DNA of 64,000 nucleotides, taken from assembly GCF_020520425.1 (NCBI RefSeq), contig NC_079488.1, forward strand, positions 88,083,285-88,147,284, in the 5' to 3' direction. The first letter of the stretch is position 1; each line of letters opens with the position of its first letter. The DNA comes from Spinacia oleracea. Its lineage: Eukaryota; Streptophyta; Magnoliopsida; Caryophyllales; Amaranthaceae. The notes beneath the pieces are model-generated. The model had not been told where the DNA came from. It saw only the letters and a program-made list of their open reading frames with translations, and made no database searches. This document shows positions 59,932 to 64,000 of this stretch, piece by piece. Both the position numbers and the translations under genes were made by a program.

Positions 59932-62665
59932 TGTAACACCCCGACAATTCCCTTTTTCTAAAACAACCCTTTTATAAATATAACTATAGAGAATTATCAA
60001 GGCATTATCGCCCGTGTGGAAACGTACGGCTTATTCAGAATTTTGCAGCGGAAAACATAAAACTAACTTTTAGGTTCATAAATAATTGATTACATATTAA
60101 GTCCAAAACCAATTAACGGAAATAAAGAAATACGAATAGTACGACGACTTTCAAATATAAGTTAACAAATTAAATCACTTAATTAAACAAATAGAACTAT
60201 AAGCTCTCTAATCCCGATCCCAATGATGCATCATCTTCAAACCTGTCGATGGGCAACGCTTATTGATCCTTAGAGACTGCTCACCAAAGATGGGTCATCA
60301 CAGGAACAATAGGCATAGCCATGATCAACACACACAAACAAGGCACGTAATCAGCAAAGCTGAGTACTACATACTAAAGCAATAATAATCCTAACATGAT
60401 ACTATTAAACATAATTAAGGGCAGACAAAGCATGATAACCTGACGACCATACTTAACTAGACTAAGCTAGACTTGACTAGACTTTTATAACAATAATATT
60501 AATTTAATTGAAATAGGCAATGGACCGAGTTTTCTAGCTAGGCGAGGTACGGGCGCGACTCCGTAACCTCAGTGACCTGCGATATCGAGGAACGTTTGAC
60601 TGAAAATAGGACGCGGTGATCAATCCGGTCCGAATGAAAGGCCATGGGCTACCACTATGAACCCCAACTCCTGTTTGTCCGTCACTTTAGACGTGCACAG
60701 TCTAGAGCTATTGCTACTCAGTTTCACTTTACATGATTTACAAATTGACACCCTGTTATGACTCAACAATCACATAAGGCATGCAACTCACATTTATTTA
60801 TAACTGTTTTTATCTTGGAATTGAGTAAGTGATCACAAAGGCCTCAAACAAGACTCATTCCAATTAACTCCAATCTTTTCTTTAATACTGATCAACCCCT
60901 GAATATGGGTATAAGGTTTCAACTTACTAAATGAGGTCCTCCGCCCTCATAAAGTAGTGAAAAGCTAAAAAGGGAACAACAATTAACTGATCTGAATTAT
61001 ATACTAAATAATCTAGTGTTCCCAATAAAACATGTTTGCATCAATCTTCCATACTAACATGTTATAATCCTCAAAATGCAATAAAGGTTTAATATGTTCA
61101 TCCAACAGTATCAAACATGCAATTTCAACCTGACTAAGTTCATCCACAACATTAACATAACCAAGTTCATCAATAATTCAACATGGTTTCAACAATTAGC
61201 ACACATTCCAAGCACACAGGTATGTACGTACCTTGTGTAAACAAACTGCAAGACCACTTTAATAATTCAAAAGTCGCCGACGGAGAATTCTCCACCTAAC
61301 AACAACCAATATAGACTCATATCAATTCATATTGAATTTTCAGCAACATTAGGGAGCTTCAAACCCTTCCTAAACATAATTAGAACATTTCCCAATATCG
61401 AAACTTGAATATTTGATTTCCTAGCATCATAATTTTTATATTAATTATTGAAATTCGTTGAAAACTCTTCAAAGCATCATACTTTAAATTTCCAGCAATA
61501 TAACTACTTTCAAACTACTCCAAAACATAATTAACATGTTTGAAATCATAATAACAATAACTTTAATAATTCCTAAACATCCTACCATGATTTAAATCAT
61601 TAAAAACCTTAAAATTCATACTTTAAATAATTAAAAATCAATATTTCAATGCATTTATATAATCTGAAATTAATAATTTAATTATGCAAACATATAATTC
61701 TTGAAATTCATAGTCAAATCATAAAACTTATAATTTAAATTCAAGAAACATAATTAAATCATTAAAACGTAATTCAATTCATTAATTAGTTTAGGGTTTA
61801 AGAATTAACCAAAAAGAGAGACAAAAGGGTGGCTGGCCGGTGGTCTGAGACGGCGCCAGCAGAACAATCGGCAGCTGACAGGCAAGGCACGATGGTGGCG
61901 CAGCGGTGGCGGCTGCGACTGACTCGTGTTTGCGGGATATGAAGAACGAAAAGGAGTTCCGTCAAGCAAGAGGGAGAACAAGGGAGGACGTTGGTTGGTG
62001 TGGGCAAGGAACGCGGCGGCGCAGCGATGCAGGTTGGGCGGCGACGTGGCGGTGGTGCTGTTGGTGGCTGTCGCACGTAAAAAGAAAAGAAAAAGCAAGT
62101 AAGGAGAGCAAAACGCAAGAGAGAGAGGAAGAAAGAAATACGAGGGGAGAGAAGAGGTTACCGGCGACGATGGGTGGAAGTCGGGCGTCGGAGGAGAGCA
62201 ACGGCGGCGGCTGCTGCTTGACCGGCGGCGGTGGTGGTTGCCTGAGAGGGAAGAAAAGAGAATTAACGTGAAAGAGAATGAGGGTTTCACGTGAGTGTGT
62301 GAAGTTGAGTGAGGAGAGAGAATTAGTTGTGGGTAAAATTTGGGTTTAGGGGGTTTATTTACTTTGTGGGCTATAACAATTGGGCTAAGATTAAGATTCC
62401 TTTTCCAATTTGAGAGTATTTAAATTCAAACCCGATTAGAAATACTTTTCCAAAACCGAAGTGTTTCTATGTTTCAATTCGTTTTCGAATTATGATTCTA
62501 AAGTGTTTGATTTCAATAAATCATTAAAATATTTATAATTCATTTAAATAAAATAAATATACATTAAATATATATTTATTACTAAAATCGACCAATTTCA
62601 TTTAAATATAAAAAACTATACGTTAACATATGTTAATAAACTTTATAAATTTACGGGGGATTACA
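59932..62665 (-). repeat. 5' LTR of the inner gypsy element
   Basis: It has the same 2734 bases as the left LTR with very few substitutions. Transcription would run leftward from here. Confidence 0.96.
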
Positions 62666-62740
62666 TTATGTTCAAGAGCAAGCATCGAGCGACAAAGGAA
62701 TTAGGAAATGCACACTTGTCCCTAAGGACAAGTGGGAGAC
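62666..62740 (+). other. 3' end of the outer element interior, with hairpin and polypurine tract
   Basis: TTATG (62666-62670) is the target duplication of the inner element. A perfect 8-bp hairpin ACTTGTCC-CTAA-GGACAAGT lies at 62714-62733, directly before GTGGGAGAC (62732-62740), the polypurine tract priming the outer 3' LTR. Confidence 0.8.
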
Positions 62741-64000
62741 TGAAGGAAATAATGCCCTTGGTCCAAGTATGCATTCAATGTTAAGTCTAATAAATGCGGT
62801 TCAGTATTAATTAACAAGTTAATAATTCAGTGAGATCAAGTGAGCTGAATGCCTAGCTAGAGGCCGCTTCAGTTCAGGTGGAATTAATGATATTAATCCA
62901 CAGCTTACTCTTGACTGAACCCGTAGGGTCACACAAATAGTACGTAAACGGATCAAGTATTTAATGGCATTAAATACTCCATCTATGGATATTCGGAATC
63001 GACGGATCTTGGTTTCAGTGGGAGCTGAGATCGTAACAGGCAAGAAATGAATACTCCGGAAACGATGATATTGCCGGAAACGGAAATATGGATCGTATCG
63101 GAAATATAAATATTATCCAAGTCGTAGATGTTGCCGGAAACGGAAACATGGTACGTATCGGAAAATATTATCGGAAATGGAAATATTGCCGGAATCGGAA
63201 ATATTGCCGGAAACGGAAATATTGTCAGAATCGGAAATATTATCGGAATCGGAAAATAATTCCGGAAACGGAAATATTAAATATTTGTTCGAAACGGAAA
63301 TTGATTCCGGAATCGGAAATATTAAATATTGTTCGTATCGGAAATGAATTCCGGAATCGGGAATTTAATCGGAAGCGTATCGTACGAATTAGCATCGGAC
63401 GAGGCCTGCTAGACGAAGGCCCAGCACGAAGCCAGGCCATCGCCCAGCGAGCCAACACGCACCATCGCGTGCCAAAGCCTCGACTAGGCCCAGCGCAAGG
63501 CCAGGCCCAGCCAAGACCTGGGGCGCGCGCGCGAGAGCACAGCAGCAGTGGGCCGAGCGCTGTGCGCCTAGCGTGGGCCGCAAGGCTTGCGCGGGTGTAC
63601 GGTGCTCGTGCAATGCTTGTGCGGGAATCCTAAAGCAATCGGGATTCGAAATATGATTAAATCCTAAAACTATTAGATAATGATTATTTAATTAGAGTCC
63701 TAGTAGGGTTATAATTAAATAAATTAGTATCCTAATAGGATTCCAAATCCTTTTCCATAACTCTATAAATAGGTGCCTAGGGTCATATATTTACAACGAG
63801 TTTTCAAGTATTCAAAGTGAGTTTTTGAGAGAAAAATTCAGTCACACATTTGCCTAAAAGTGCCGAAAATAATAGTACCTTAAGGGCGATTCTAGTTGGT
63901 CAATCTTAAGGCGGATCCGGACGTGCTGTGGACTATCTACGGAGGGACGACACTTGGAGTCCTAAAGACTTGTTCTTGTTCGGTTCGGGCGCAGCTAGGG
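62741..64000 (+). repeat. 3' LTR of the large Copia-derived element (cut by window end)
   Basis: The first 1260 bases of the LTR are present, aligned without gaps to 43862-45121 and with about seven substitutions. The TATA box is at 63764-63771. Confidence 0.95.

Larger units (their letters stand above)
52676..62665 (-). mobile_element. Ty3/gypsy element with long LTRs and gag only (9990 bp)
   Basis: Two 2734 bp LTRs (52676-55409 and 59932-62665) are nearly identical; I count four substitutions, for example near 52988, 53044, 53400 and 54018, and no net indel. The target duplication TTATG (52671-52675, 62666-62670) is perfect. The interior (55410-59931) contains one open gag frame on the minus strand and a strongly degenerate pol. 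The young LTRs with dead pol point to a gag-carrying non-autonomous family mobilised by other elements. Confidence 0.95.
43862..64000 (+). mobile_element. Large Copia-derived LTR element (outer nest), right end outside window
   Basis: The 5' LTR is 43862-45245 and the 3' LTR starts at 62741 and runs off the window. The first 1260 bases of the two LTRs are collinear without indels and differ at about seven positions. A primer-binding site follows the 5' LTR and a polypurine tract precedes the 3' LTR. The internal region, 45246-52675 plus 62666-62740 once the inner element is removed, is about 7.5 kb. It has only relics of Copia pol and a GC-rich repeat block. It is inserted in the gypsy integrase. 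Confidence 0.92.

Overview
This is a plant nuclear window from a dicot. It has short-exon, GT-AG intron genes with clear plant orthologues, embedded in a very transposon-rich background. I suspect Caryophyllales (a spinach-like genome) from the general look of the repeats, but I cannot prove the species. Host genes take up only about a fifth of the sequence, introns included.

Host genes, left to right: (1) an F-box protein pseudogene (5941-12069, + strand), decayed by frameshifts and split by a young Copia element; (2) an ORANGE/ORANGE-LIKE plastid DnaJ-type zinc-finger gene with eight exons that all join in frame (12993-17513, +, 317 aa); (3) a YbfF/ABHD11-type alpha/beta hydrolase with five exons (26535-32708, +, 337 aa), whose 3.7 kb second intron holds a Copia relic and an ~800 bp foldback; (4) a two-exon secreted histidine-rich protein (33106-33864, -, 219 aa, about 24% His), convergent with the hydrolase; (5) cytosolic ribosomal protein uS11/RPS14 (36677-38973, -, 151 aa, six exons, the first being only the ATG), with telo-boxes upstream.

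Transposon layout: 1-4878 is a Copia element on the minus strand, with one premature stop and one frameshift. 4926-5860 is a smaller Copia remnant. 6639-11976 is a complete Copia element with 383 bp LTRs differing at one base, TSD AGAAT, a premature stop and an apparent gag deletion. 12262-12523 is a Stowaway-like MITE. 18462-19236 holds two abutting Tourist-like MITEs. 19345-24922 is a full-length L1-type LINE with a long target-site duplication, a 4-nt ORF1/ORF2 overlap and several ORF2 frameshifts. 25036-26257 is a non-autonomous Helitron. 34877-35414 and 39357-40459 are candidate DNA transposons rich in GGGTT/CGGAT-type repeats. 40560-41574 is a Helitron with an internal duplication and a second Helitron nested in it. 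42245-42501 is another Stowaway-like MITE.

The last 21 kb is a three-layer nest. A Ty3/gypsy relic (42788-43861, -) is cut by a large Copia-derived element (43862 to beyond 64000, +, 5' LTR 1384 bp, about 0.6% LTR divergence, no intact ORF). That element is in turn cut by a 9990 bp Ty3/gypsy element (52676-62665, -, 2734 bp LTRs with about 4 differences, TSD TTATG). The inner element keeps an open gag but has a wrecked pol. Both nested elements look recently inserted yet lack coding capacity, so both probably moved using proteins supplied by other copies. All coordinates, splice junctions and translations were read by eye; no database search was run.
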